A stretch of 45,862 bases of DNA from an uncultured Rubrobacteraceae bacterium. Its GTDB lineage: Bacteria > Actinomycetota > Rubrobacteria > Rubrobacterales > Rubrobacteraceae. Where the stretch lies: assembly GCA_902806055.1 (NCBI GenBank), contig CADCVD010000043.1, positions 1 to 45,862 of the forward strand, given 5' to 3'. Position 1 is the first letter of the stretch. Every line of letters begins with the position of its first letter. The notes under the pieces were generated by a model that made no database searches, had not been told where the DNA came from, and saw only the letters and a program-made list of their open reading frames with translations. Positions 1 to 7,823 of this stretch are shown one piece after another. The position numbers and the translations under genes were made by a program.

Positions 1-1015
1 GCCTGGCGAGCTCCGGGTCCTTCAGGTCGAGACCGAGCAGGAGGCCCTTGCCGCGCACCTCCGAGCCTGGAACGCGGTCGGCGATCAAGGCTAGCGCGTT
101 CTTGAGAATCCTACCCTTGAACCTCACCTCTTCGAGGAACGCGGGATCGTTGACCACCTCTAGTACCGCCTTGACGGCCGCCATCGCGAGCGGGTTGCCG
201 CCGAAGGTTGAGCCGTGGTTGCCGGCGGTGAGGGCAGCGTACTCCTCCTTCGCCATCACCGCGCCGACCGGTATACCGCCGCCGAGACCCTTGGCGCTCG
301 TAAGTACATCCGGGACCACGCCTATGCCCTGGTAAGCGTACAGATGGCCGGTGCGGCCCGCGCCGGTCTGGACCTCATCGAAGATAAGAACCGCTCCGTA
401 CTCGTCGCAGAGGTCGCGCAGTCCTTGCAAAAAGCCTTCGGATGCCGCGTTGATGCCGCCCTCGCCCTGGATAGGTTCTATCAGCACCGCCGCCGTGTGT
501 GGGCCGATCATCTCCTGGGCCGCCTGGAGATCGCCGAAGGGCGCGTAGGCGAAGCCGGGGAGCATCGGGCCGAAGCCTTCGTGGTAGGAGGTCTGGGCGG
601 TGGCGGTGAGCCCGCCATAGGTGCGGCCGTGAAAGGACTTGCTAAAGGCCAGAACCTCGCTCTTCTCCGGGCCATACTCGTTGTACGCGTGCTTGCGGGC
701 GAGCTTTATGGCGGTCTCGACCGCTTCAGTACCGGAGTTGCAGAAGAAGACCTTGTCGAAGTCGGTCGAGGCGGTGAGCATCTCGGCGACCTCAGCCTGC
801 AGGGGGATCTCGTACAGGTTCGAGCAGTGGATCAACTCCGCCGCCTGCTCCTGGATGGCCTTTACGAGCGCCGGGTGAGCGTGACCCAAAGAGTTGGTCG
901 CGATGCCGGCGATGAAGTCCAGGTAACGGTCCCCGTTCTCGTCGAAGAGCCAGCTTCCCTTCCCTTTGGTGGGGGCGATGTTCATCCGCTTGTAAGTCTC
1001 CATTACTGCCTTCAT
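1..1015 (-). CDS. argD: Acetylornithine aminotransferase, 3' part cut off by the window edge
   Basis: PLP-dependent transfer of an amino group to N-acetylglutamate semialdehyde, giving N2-acetylornithine (arginine pathway, cytoplasm). Translating leftward from ATG at 1015 gives an open frame to base 1 with class-III aminotransferase hallmarks: a GSWLFDENGDRYLDF start, FCNSGTEAVETAIKLAR, the SFHGRTYG segment, the cofactor-contacting IFDEVQTGAGRTG and the SAKGLGGGIPVGA region with the Schiff-base lysine. The C-terminus lies outside the window. The ATG overlaps the argB stop by 4 bp (ATGA), so argJ-argB-argD are probably translationally coupled on one message. Confidence 0.93.
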   Translation of the reverse strand, partial: MKAVMETYKRMNIAPTKGKGSWLFDENGDRYLDFIAGIATNSLGHAHPALVKAIQEQAAELIHCSNLYEIPLQAEVAEMLTASTDFDKVFFCNSGTEAVETAIKLARKHAYNEYGPEKSEVLAFSKSFHGRTYGGLTATAQTSYHEGFGPMLPGFAYAPFGDLQAAQEMIGPHTAAVLIEPIQGEGGINAASEGFLQGLRDLCDEYGAVLIFDEVQTGAGRTGHLYAYQGIGVVPDVLTSAKGLGGGIPVGAVMAKEEYAALTAGNHGSTFGGNPLAMAAVKAVLEVVNDPAFLEEVRFKGRILKNALALIADRVPGSEVRGKGLLLGLDLKDPELAR

Positions 1016-1782
1016 GCCGCGACTCCTTCCGATATTAGAGTTCCGATCTCCTCGCCCGCCATTGCTCTTGTGAGCGAACCTCTCTTGTTCCCGTTGATGA
1101 TCCTCGCCGCAACGCCTTCTCTGGCCGCCTCCGCAGCTGCCCGCAGCTTCGGTACCATCCCCCCGACCGCGAGCCCGCTCCTGACGTACCCCTCGCACTC
1201 CTCAGGTCCTAGAGTCGGCACGGCCTCATCGTCATAGAGCAGCCCGTCCACGTCCGTCAGAAAGAACAGGTAACCTGCCCCGAGTCCTGCCGCGAGAGCC
1301 GCCGCCGCCGAGTCGGCGTTGACGTTGTACGCTCCCTCCGGTCCGAGACCGACCGGCGCGATCACCGGCACGAACCCGCCCGACCACAGCGTCTGCACGA
1401 GCTTCGGCTCTACCTTTGCGACGCTCCCCACGCGACCGAGATCCGGCACAGGCTCGACGAGCATCGTCGGTCCATCCGTGCCGGAGATCCCGATCGCCGG
1501 AACGCCCATCGCATACAGTTCCCGGACGAGCGCCTTGTTAACCTCGCCGGCGAAGACCATCTCCGCGACACGCATCGCTGCCTCATCCGTGACCCGCAGA
1601 CCCTCGTGAAATTCGGTCTGGATACCGAGCGCTCCGAGCATCCGGGTGAGTTGCTGTCCTCCGCCGTGCACTAGCGCCACGGGTGTTTCGCTGGCGAGCA
1701 AACCGGGCAGGTCTTCAAGTGCTCCGCCCGCGAGCGCGCCGCCCCCGATCTTTACGACCACCGGCTTCGCCTCGAACTTCAC
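1012..1782 (-). CDS. argB: Acetylglutamate kinase
   Basis: Phosphorylates N-acetylglutamate, the second step of arginine synthesis and often the feedback-controlled one. The 256-residue product has the amino-acid-kinase fold signatures: VVVKIGGGAL at the N-terminus (phosphate-binding loop), LVHGGGQQLTRML, a central VNADSAAAALAAGLGA stretch that binds the substrate, FLTDVDGLL, and GGMVPKLRAA near the C-terminus. At 256 residues it is of the short form, without the long N-terminal helix of arginine-sensitive hexameric kinases, so feedback inhibition by arginine is less likely (inference). The start is GTG, overlapping the argJ stop by 4 bp (GTGA). It lies between argJ and argD. Confidence 0.95.
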   Translation of the reverse strand: MKFEAKPVVVKIGGGALAGGALEDLPGLLASETPVALVHGGGQQLTRMLGALGIQTEFHEGLRVTDEAAMRVAEMVFAGEVNKALVRELYAMGVPAIGISGTDGPTMLVEPVPDLGRVGSVAKVEPKLVQTLWSGGFVPVIAPVGLGPEGAYNVNADSAAAALAAGLGAGYLFFLTDVDGLLYDDEAVPTLGPEECEGYVRSGLAVGGMVPKLRAAAEAAREGVAARIINGNKRGSLTRAMAGEEIGTLISEGVAA

Positions 1783-3005
1783 GTGCGGTAGCTCCCGTTT
1801 ATCCTGACGTACTCTTCGGTCAGGTCGCAGCCCCAGACCGTCGCAGACCCCTCACCCTCCTTGAGCCTCGCCGTGACCGTGACTTCGTCTCCAGCGAGCG
1901 TCGCGTTTGCCTCCTCCGCGTCGTGCTCCACGGGCTCCCCATCGGCGAAGACCTTGATCGGTCCGAAGTAGAGCTCCACTTCCTCGGGTACGAACGACGC
2001 CCCCGAGTAGCCCATCGCGTTGAGCACCCGCCCCCAGTTGGCATCCTCGCCGTAGACGGCGGCCTTGACGAGGCTGCTACCGACGACGGCCCTGGCGAGC
2101 GTCGCGGCCTTCTCTTCACTCTCCGCGCCTTCGACGGTAACCTCGATAAGCTTCGTTGCTCCCTCGCCGTCCCGCGCGATCTCCTTCGCCAGCTCTCGCA
2201 TCACGGCCTCCACGGCACCCTCGAACGCCGCGAGATCTCCGGAACTTTGCGTAAGCGTTTCGTTCCCCGCTGCGCCGTTGGCCATAAGTAAGACCATGTC
2301 GTTGGGAGAGGTGTCGCCGTCCACGCTGACACGGTTGAAGGTCCTGGCCGTGACTTCTGCCAAAACGCTTTGTAGACAATGCTTCTCCACGGCGGCGTCG
2401 GTAGTTAAGAAGGCGAGCATCGTCGCCATGTTCGGATGGATCATGCCGCTCCCCTTGGCGACGCCGCCGACGGTAACGATCTCTCCCCCGATCTCTACCG
2501 CCGCAACGGCCTCCTTGGTACGGGTGTCGGTAGTCAAGATAGCCTCGGCGAAAGCGCCACCGTCGCGGCTTAGAGAGGCCGCGGCGTCCCTGATACCCGC
2601 CTCTACGTGGCCCATCGGGAGCTGCTCTCCGATCACCCCGGTCGAAGCGACCGCAACCTCGCCCGGCTCTAACCCGAGCGTCTCAGCTGCGAGAGCCTGC
2701 ATCCGGTACGCATCCTCGACGCCCTGCCTGCCAGTCGCCGCGTTCGCGATGCCGCTGTTCACGACCAGCGCTCGCACGTCTCCGGTCTCGAGCGTCTCCT
2801 TGGTCACAAGCAGCGGCGCCGACTTGAACACGTTCGTGGTCACGACCACCGCCGACGCGCCCCCGCCAACCCCCGAGAACAGGAGCCCAACGTCCCGGCG
2901 ATCCTCGTATCTCAACCCGCCAGAGACCCCGGCAGCCACGAATCCCGCCGCCGCCGTTGCGCCATGTGTTGCAGGTTTTATTCTGATCTGTGGATTTTTA
3001 TTCAT
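1779..3005 (-). CDS. argJ: Bifunctional glutamate N-acetyltransferase / ornithine acetyltransferase
   Basis: Recycles the acetyl group from acetylornithine to glutamate (cyclic arginine pathway). The product of about 408 residues shows ArgJ features: GFVAAGVSGGL near the N-terminus, ALVVNSGIANAATG, and the autocleavage/nucleophile region GGVAKGSGMIHPNMATMLAF, where the threonine after MA is the expected nucleophile, followed by NRVSVDGDTSPNDM. I chose ATG at 3005 rather than an upstream in-frame ATG at 3026, because a promoter-like -10 (3022..3017) would otherwise lie in the coding sequence. The leader would then be only a few bases long. An ArgR-box-like operator overlaps this start. First gene of argJBD. 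Confidence 0.93.
   Translation of the reverse strand: MNKNPQIRIKPATHGATAAAGFVAAGVSGGLRYEDRRDVGLLFSGVGGGASAVVVTTNVFKSAPLLVTKETLETGDVRALVVNSGIANAATGRQGVEDAYRMQALAAETLGLEPGEVAVASTGVIGEQLPMGHVEAGIRDAAASLSRDGGAFAEAILTTDTRTKEAVAAVEIGGEIVTVGGVAKGSGMIHPNMATMLAFLTTDAAVEKHCLQSVLAEVTARTFNRVSVDGDTSPNDMVLLMANGAAGNETLTQSSGDLAAFEGAVEAVMRELAKEIARDGEGATKLIEVTVEGAESEEKAATLARAVVGSSLVKAAVYGEDANWGRVLNAMGYSGASFVPEEVELYFGPIKVFADGEPVEHDAEEANATLAGDEVTVTARLKEGEGSATVWGCDLTEEYVRINGSYRT
2991..3004. promoter_or_regulatory. Strong ArgR box candidate at the argJ start
   Basis: TGGATTTTTATTCA matches the enterobacterial/bacillar ARG-box core TGAAT-wwww-ATTCA at all but one of the fixed positions. It overlaps the argJ start codon, where bound ArgR would block transcription or early elongation. 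The argR gene is about 1.1 kb away. The match is direct sequence evidence; binding is inferred. Confidence 0.6.
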
Positions 3006-3016
3006 CAATAGCCGTG

Positions 3017-3045
3017 AGTATCGCACGCGTACGCGTAGCGGTCAA
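3017..3045 (-). promoter_or_regulatory. Putative argJBD promoter
   Basis: On the minus strand TTGACC (3045..3040) is followed after 17 bp by GATACT (3022..3017), a good -35/-10 pair. Transcription would begin near 3010, only about five bases before the argJ ATG and directly next to the ArgR-box-like operator. Confidence 0.5.
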
Positions 3046-3052
3046 CCGTTGT

Positions 3053-3077
3053 ATTCAAAAACTTGAATAAATATCCG
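3053..3077. promoter_or_regulatory. Second ArgR-type site and palindrome upstream of argC
   Basis: A perfect inverted repeat ATTCAA-aaac-TTGAAT occupies 3053-3068. Its right half begins a second ARG-like box, TGAAT AAAT ATCCG (3064-3077), with a full left half, an AT spacer and a weaker right half. Its start is 73 bp from the first box, about seven helical turns. Confidence 0.45.
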
Positions 3078-3089
3078 ATGGGTGGTGTA

Positions 3090-4124
3090 ATGGGGCGCAT
3101 GGGATTACGCGTTGGGATCTTCGGCGGCAGCGGATATGCGGGGTCGGAGTTGGTGCGTCTGCTCTCCGGGCATCCGGAGGTGGGGGGGATGGAGGTTTCT
3201 TCTCGCTCGCACGCCGGACGGTCTATCACCGATGTTTACCCGCATCTCACGGTGAGAGAGAAGTTTGTGGAGCCAGGTCAAGTGGAGGTTTCGGCGCTCG
3301 ACGTGGCGTTCGTCGCCTACCCGCACATGGAGAGCGCCGGAGTGGTACGGGACCTGTTGGAGGCTGGCACGAGGCTCGTCGTGGACCTCTCGGCGGACTT
3401 CCGACTCAAGGAGGTCGCCCTGTACAACGAGTGGTACGGGGAGCATCCCGTACCGGAGTTGCTGCAAGAAGCCCATTACGGTCTGCCGGAGGTTTTCGGA
3501 GCTTCCGAGGGGCGCCTCATAGCGAACCCTGGATGCTACCCGACGGCTGCGGTGCTCGCGCTCGCGCCGGTGGTAAAGAGGCTGAAGGTTTCGTCGGTGG
3601 CGATCAACGCTCTGAGTGGGGTAAGCGGGGCGGGGGCGAAGCCGACGATGAAGACACACTTTGTCTCGGCCAACGAGAACGTTTCGCCCTATGGGCTCGC
3701 GGAGGGCTCCCCGCGCCACCGGCATACCCCAGAGATAGAGGCGGTGCTGCGCCAGGTTGGGGAGACGCCGGAGGTCACGTTCATCCCGCACCTGTTGCCC
3801 ATAAGCCGCGGCGAGTTTGAGACGATCTACGTGGATCTTGAAGAGGGGCAGGAGTTACCGGAGGCCGGAGATATACTCGGGTGGTACGGGGAGGATTACG
3901 AGGGATGGACGTTCGTGGAGGCGAGGGAGGAGCCGCCCCACATCTCTCACGTAGCCAATACCAACCGGGCGAGGTTGTCTGCCGCCGTAGATAAGAGGGC
4001 CGGGAGGCTCGTGCTCTTCGCGGCGCTCGACAACTTGCTTAAGGGCGCATCCGGGGCGGCGGTCCAGAACATGAACCTGGCGCTCGGCTATCCCGAGGAC
4101 GCCGGACTAGAGCACCTGAAGTAG
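3090..4124 (+). CDS. argC: N-acetyl-gamma-glutamyl-phosphate reductase
   Basis: NADPH-dependent reduction of acetylglutamyl phosphate to the semialdehyde (arginine step 3). The N-terminal Rossmann motif VGIFGGSGYAGSELVRLL is clear. Further on are FVAYPHMESAG, VDLSADFRL, the catalytic-cysteine loop NPGCYPTAAVLALAP (about residue 150) and HRHTPEIEAVL. Length is usual for the family. Several in-frame starts exist (3078, 3090, 3099); 3090 is preferred because GGTGGTG sits just upstream, but 3099 is also possible. It runs divergently from argJ, unlike the common argCJBD order, and is followed after 10 bp by argR. Confidence 0.94.
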   Translation: MGRMGLRVGIFGGSGYAGSELVRLLSGHPEVGGMEVSSRSHAGRSITDVYPHLTVREKFVEPGQVEVSALDVAFVAYPHMESAGVVRDLLEAGTRLVVDLSADFRLKEVALYNEWYGEHPVPELLQEAHYGLPEVFGASEGRLIANPGCYPTAAVLALAPVVKRLKVSSVAINALSGVSGAGAKPTMKTHFVSANENVSPYGLAEGSPRHRHTPEIEAVLRQVGETPEVTFIPHLLPISRGEFETIYVDLEEGQELPEAGDILGWYGEDYEGWTFVEAREEPPHISHVANTNRARLSAAVDKRAGRLVLFAALDNLLKGASGAAVQNMNLALGYPEDAGLEHLK

Positions 4125-4134
4125 GAGGCAAAGG

Positions 4135-4614
4135 ATGGGGAAGACGCTCTCTAACGTGGACAAGGGAACCAGACAGGACCTGATACTGAGGCTCATCTCC
4201 GAGCAGTCTTTGGGGACCCAGGGGGACGTCGTCGCGGCGCTCTCAGGCATAGGGGTCGAGGTGGCCCAGGCTACCGTGAGCCGAGACCTCGCCGAGCTCG
4301 GGGTCCTCAAGGTCGGCAGTCGCTACCTGGCGCTGCCGCACGAGCCAGGCGCGGCCGGGATAGAGGTGCTGCCGAGCTTCGTGTTGGACATAACCTCGGC
4401 GCAGCATACGCTCGTCATCCACACTCGTGACGGGACCGCCGGCGCGGTCGCCAACGTGCTCGACAGGGTCCAGGGGCTCAAGGTCCTCGGCACCATCGCC
4501 GGGCAGGATACGGTCTTCGTGGTCACGCCTGACAAGGAGGCGGCCGACGAGGTCGCCGGCCTCGTCGCTGACGTCTGTCGGGCCAGGACGCGCCCCGCCG
4601 GCAACATCGAGTAG
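4135..4614 (+). CDS. argR: Arginine repressor
   Basis: Hexameric arginine-sensing DNA-binding protein that controls arginine genes. The 159-residue product has an N-terminal winged helix (roughly residues 8-70; RQDLILRLISEQSLGTQGDVV, then VAQATVSRDLAELGVLKV as the recognition helix). The C-terminal oligomerisation/arginine-binding domain contains HTLVIHTRDGTAGAVANVLD and GTIAGQDTVFVV, the GxxxGxDTxF-type motif of the effector site. An AGGAGG ribosome site lies 6-7 bp before the ATG. It is downstream of argC and probably acts on the divergent argJ/argC region, which carries two ArgR-like boxes. Confidence 0.95.
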   Translation: MGKTLSNVDKGTRQDLILRLISEQSLGTQGDVVAALSGIGVEVAQATVSRDLAELGVLKVGSRYLALPHEPGAAGIEVLPSFVLDITSAQHTLVIHTRDGTAGAVANVLDRVQGLKVLGTIAGQDTVFVVTPDKEAADEVAGLVADVCRARTRPAGNIE

Positions 4615-4622
4615 GTTCGCGC

Positions 4623-5117
4623 TTGACCGCCCGGAAGCCTCATCCGGTGCGGCCGGGCGAACCGGATGACCTGGAGTTCATGTGGGAGATGCTTTATGAA
4701 GCCGCCCATCACCGCCCTCTGTCCGATCCGCTCATTTCGCGCTACCTCGATGGTTGGGGCAGGACAGGCGATGCCGCCGTAATATCCCTAGACCCTGACG
4801 GCGGCAGCAAGAGGGGCGCCGCCTGGTACCGTCTCATGCCGGTCGAAGGCCCCGGCTATGGCTTTGTGGACGCCTCGACGCCCGAGGTCGTTATCGCCGT
4901 CGTGCCGGATCAGCGCGGGACCGGCGTGGGCGGAACACTGCTGCGGGGGCTCTTGGAGACGGCGAGGTCGCAGGGCTTCGACGCGTTGAGCCTGAGCGTA
5001 CGTGACGACAACCATGCCGCCGTCCGGTTATACGAGCGGTGCGGTTTCGTAAAGCTCTCCTCTGGCGAAGGCTTGTGGACGATGAAGGCGGATCTCACCG
5101 TCCCCGGCGGGGAGTAG
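4623..5117 (+). CDS. GNAT-family N-acetyltransferase
   Basis: The 164-residue product has the acetyl-CoA-binding motif A of GNAT enzymes, VVPDQRGTGVGGTLLRGLLETA (R/Q-x-x-G-x-G/A type), followed by LSVRDDNHAAVRLYERCGFVKL, the typical motif B. The N-terminus (RPGEPDDLEFMWEML) matches the start of many small-molecule acetyltransferases. The start is TTG at 4623, 8 bp after the argR stop; no better in-frame start is visible. The substrate cannot be read from the sequence. Its position between argR and argG could suggest an amino-acid or polyamine substrate, but that is only context; it is not a recognisable glutamate acetyltransferase (ArgA/ArgO). Confidence 0.85.
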   Translation: MTARKPHPVRPGEPDDLEFMWEMLYEAAHHRPLSDPLISRYLDGWGRTGDAAVISLDPDGGSKRGAAWYRLMPVEGPGYGFVDASTPEVVIAVVPDQRGTGVGGTLLRGLLETARSQGFDALSLSVRDDNHAAVRLYERCGFVKLSSGEGLWTMKADLTVPGGE

Positions 5118-5121
5118 GAGT

Positions 5122-5535
5122 ATGCGGCTGGCGCTAGTCGAAGACGGCCGGGAGAGGTCTCTCGTCCTATTCGGCGCTCGGGGAGCGGTTGGCGGTGGGC
5201 CGGTTGGAGGCAGGAGAGGAGATGCCTGTGTGGGCTACGAGGACATCATTCTGCTCTGTAACCCGTACGCCGGACGAGCTATCCATCGTCTGCCCGGAGG
5301 TAGAGGTCCCCGGCGGGGTGAGATTCGGGAGAGGCGGGCGGGCGCTGAAGCTCGAAGGGCTGTTCGACCTCTCGTTGACCGGGATCTGGTCTCGGTGGCG
5401 GAGTCGCTGGCAGAGATCGAGGTCAGCATCTTCGCCATAGCGACCTACGACACTGACTACGGGCTGGTGAAGGAAGAATGGTTGGAACTGGCAGCGTCGA
5501 CGCTGGCGGAACGGGGATATGTTGTCAGGCGGTAG
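5122..5535 (+). pseudogene. ACT-domain protein, split by two compensating frameshifts
   Basis: The reading frame from ATG 5122 gives MRLALVEDGRERS, then loses homology. The +1 frame supplies RLAVGRLEAGEEMPVWATR and SVTRTPDELSIVCPE through SLTGIW (about 5170-5390). The original frame then resumes with VSVAESLAEIEVSIFAIATYDTDY to the stop at 5535. Joined together these three pieces make one small ACT-domain protein of the family often encoded beside amino-acid genes (PDELSIVCPE and SIFAISTYDTDY are its recurrent motifs). Two opposite shifts restore the frame. It is either a pseudogene, a gene with a scrambled middle, or a pair of sequencing errors. It lies 4 bp after the GNAT gene and 45 bp before argG. 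Confidence 0.75.
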
Positions 5536-5580
5536 GCGCGGAATGAGTACAGATCAGATATACGAAACGCGGGAGGAAGT

Positions 5581-6801
5581 ATGCTAGAAGGAAAGAAAGT
5601 AGTGCTCGCGTACTCCGGGGGGCTGGATACCTCGGTGTGCCTGAAGTGGTTCGAGCAGCAGGGCGCGGAGCCGTATGCGCTGTACCTGGACCTCGGACAG
5701 GGAGAGCCTGCCGAGGACGTTAGGGCGAAGGCCCTGAAGATAGGGGCCGTGAACGCGTTCGTAAAGGACGCGAGGGCCGAGTTCGTCGAGGAGTACGTCG
5801 CGCCCGCGATCAAGGCGAACGCACTCTACGGCGGGAAGTATCCGCTCTTTACGGCGCTCGGGCGACCGCTCATAGCGAAGAAGCTCGTCGAGGTGGCGCG
5901 CGAGGTGGGGGCGACGCACATCGCGCACGGGTCGACGGGGAAGGGCAACGACCAGGTCCGCTTCGACGTCACGACTGCCTCTATCGCTCCGGACCTGACC
6001 GTGGTCGCCCCGGTGCGCGACTGGAACATGAGCCGTCCGGAGGAGATAGCCTACGCCGAGGAGCACGGCATCCCCGTCTCCGTCACCAAGAAGTCTCCCT
6101 ACAGCGTGGACGAGAACCTCTTCGGCCGCTCCATCGAGGCCGGTCCTCTGGAGGACCCCGATCACGAGCCGACAGAGGACGTCTTCGCCCTCACCGCCGC
6201 CCCCGAAGATGCTCCGAATGAGCCAGAGTACGTGACGGTAAGCTTCGTCGAAGGGCTGCCTACCAGCCTGAACGGCGAGGAGTTACCGCTCGTAGAACTT
6301 ATAGTTGAGCTGGATCGCATAGCTGGAACACACGGGGTCGGGCGTATTGACATGATCGAGGACAGGCTAGTGGGCATCAAGAGCCGTGAGATCTACGAGT
6401 GCCCCGCCGCCCTCGCTATTATTCAGGCCCACAAAGAGCTTGAGACTATGACCCTCACCAAAGACGTCCTGCGCTTCAAGGCCGCCGTCGAGCAGCGCTA
6501 CGCAGAGCTCACCTACGACGGTCTCTGGTTCACGCCCCTCAAGCGCGCCCTCGACGCCTTCGTCGCCGAGACCCAAAGGACCGTTACAGGATCTGTTCGC
6601 CTGAAGCTGTACAAGGGGACGAGCACGGTCGTCGGGCGTACGGCTCCGCAGGCGCTCTACAGTAAGGAGCTCGCCACCTACGACCCGAACAGCACCTTCG
6701 ACGAGGCGGCCGCCGCCGGCTTTATAGCCCTCTGGGGTCTACCGGCGCGCCAGTGGGCCGGGGTCAACGGCGGCGTCGAGACCCATCCGGCGGCGAAGTA
6801 G
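5581..6801 (+). CDS. argG: Argininosuccinate synthase
   Basis: ATP-dependent condensation of citrulline and aspartate, the penultimate arginine step. The 406-residue product is of normal length. Visible signatures are the PP-loop VVLAYSGGLDTSVCLKW at the N-terminus, HIAHGSTGKGNDQVRFD (aspartate/citrulline binding), VTKKSPYSVDENLFGRSIE, and GVGRIDMIEDRLVGIKSREIYE. A GGGAGG ribosome site precedes the ATG by 5 bp. No ArgR-like box was found in the 45 bp upstream, so it is probably read from the argC/argR promoter. The final gene argH is not in the window. Confidence 0.96.
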   Translation: MLEGKKVVLAYSGGLDTSVCLKWFEQQGAEPYALYLDLGQGEPAEDVRAKALKIGAVNAFVKDARAEFVEEYVAPAIKANALYGGKYPLFTALGRPLIAKKLVEVAREVGATHIAHGSTGKGNDQVRFDVTTASIAPDLTVVAPVRDWNMSRPEEIAYAEEHGIPVSVTKKSPYSVDENLFGRSIEAGPLEDPDHEPTEDVFALTAAPEDAPNEPEYVTVSFVEGLPTSLNGEELPLVELIVELDRIAGTHGVGRIDMIEDRLVGIKSREIYECPAALAIIQAHKELETMTLTKDVLRFKAAVEQRYAELTYDGLWFTPLKRALDAFVAETQRTVTGSVRLKLYKGTSTVVGRTAPQALYSKELATYDPNSTFDEAAAAGFIALWGLPARQWAGVNGGVETHPAAK

Positions 6802-6822
6802 CCGGGGCGTAAGGCCGGAGAG

Positions 6823-7377
6823 ATGCAGACTGTTACCGTCGGCGGCGCGAGCCTGGAACTGGTGCAGGGCGACATCACCGAGCAGGATACCGATGCGATC
6901 GTCAACGCGGCCAACAGCGGGTTGTCAGGCGGAGGAGGGGTGGACGGAGCGATCCACCGGGCCGGAGGTCCTCGGATCATGGAGGAATGTCGGCGAATAG
7001 GCGGCTGCCCGACCGGGGAGGCGCGCGTTACCTCGGGCGGCGACCTTACGGCCCGTTACGTGATCCACGCTGTCGGCCCGGTCTATAACGATGGCGCCTC
7101 CGGCGAAGATCGACTGCTCGCGAACGCCTACCGCAACAGCCTTCGCCTCGCCGTCGAAACAGGTCTTAAGAGCATCGCGTTCCCCTCGCTCTCGACCGGG
7201 GCCTACGGCTATCCCTTGCGCGAAGCCGCTAGCATCGCCCTGGAGACCGTTGGGGAGTTCTTGAAGACCGGGCGGCACGACCTGGAGCTGGTGCGCTTCG
7301 TTCTCTTCGACCAGCGTACCCTCGAAGAGTTCGAGCAGGCGCTCGGCCGCGTAACGTCCGGGCGCGAGGGAGCATGA
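6823..7377 (+). CDS. Macro-domain protein, O-acetyl-ADP-ribose deacetylase type
   Basis: Macro domains bind ADP-ribose. This one resembles the MacroD/YmdB class, which removes acetyl groups from O-acetyl-ADP-ribose and mono-ADP-ribose from acidic residues (family knowledge). The 184-residue protein reads VQGDITEQDTDAIVNAANSGL with the catalytic-loop SGGGGVDGAIHRAGG, then CPTGEARVTSGGDL, YVIHAVGPVY, and the second phosphate loop FPSLSTGAYGYP. All key loops are intact. It starts 21 bp after argG and overlaps the next gene by 4 bp (ATGA), so it is translationally coupled to the phosphatase/arsenate-reductase-like gene. Confidence 0.92.
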   Translation: MQTVTVGGASLELVQGDITEQDTDAIVNAANSGLSGGGGVDGAIHRAGGPRIMEECRRIGGCPTGEARVTSGGDLTARYVIHAVGPVYNDGASGEDRLLANAYRNSLRLAVETGLKSIAFPSLSTGAYGYPLREAASIALETVGEFLKTGRHDLELVRFVLFDQRTLEEFEQALGRVTSGREGA

Positions 7378-7823
7378 GCGTCCAGGGGACGGGCGAGGTG
7401 GAGGCAAGGCCGAGGGTACTCTTCTTGTGCACCCACAACTCGGCCCGCTCGCAGATGGCCGAAGGGCTCTTGCGATATCTCGCCGGAGACCGGTTCGAGG
7501 CAAATAGCGCAGGGACGGAGGCTACCCACGTCCGGCCGCTGGCGGTACGGGCGATGGGCGAGATAGGGGTTGACGTCTCGGGTCAGGAGTCGAAGACGCT
7601 CGATCGTTACCTGGGAGAGCCCTTTGAGTACGTCGTCACCGTCTGCGACGCCGCCAACGAGGCCTGCCCGGTCTTCCCCGGGGCGAAGAACCGTCTGCAT
7701 TGGTCTTTCGAGGACCCCGCGCAGGCTACCGGCACGGAAGAGGAGCGCATGGAGGTGTTCAGGAAGGTGCGCGACGAGATTCGGGAACGCATCGAGAGAG
7801 AGTTGTTGACGAGGAGAGGCTGA
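7374..7823 (+). CDS. Arsenate reductase / low-molecular-weight phosphatase-like protein
   Basis: The N-terminal LFLCTHNSARSQMAEGLLR holds the C-x5-R phosphate loop (Cys19, Arg25) of LMW tyrosine phosphatases and thioredoxin-coupled arsenate reductases. Two more cysteines in VTVCDAANEACPVFPG (about 89 and 96) with the following WSFEDPAQATG match the ArsC redox relay, so arsenate reductase is the better guess. There is no arsR, acr3 or arsB nearby, so the arsenic role is unproven. Starts within the macro-domain gene (4 bp overlap). Its 3' end overlaps, tail to tail, the decayed transglutaminase gene on the other strand. Confidence 0.87.
   Translation: MSVQGTGEVEARPRVLFLCTHNSARSQMAEGLLRYLAGDRFEANSAGTEATHVRPLAVRAMGEIGVDVSGQESKTLDRYLGEPFEYVVTVCDAANEACPVFPGAKNRLHWSFEDPAQATGTEEERMEVFRKVRDEIRERIERELLTRRG

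Noticed and set aside
215-1237. Long plus-strand frame opposite argD/argB
   Set aside because: It is the GC-biased shadow of two clear genes on the other strand; its product has no recognisable motif.
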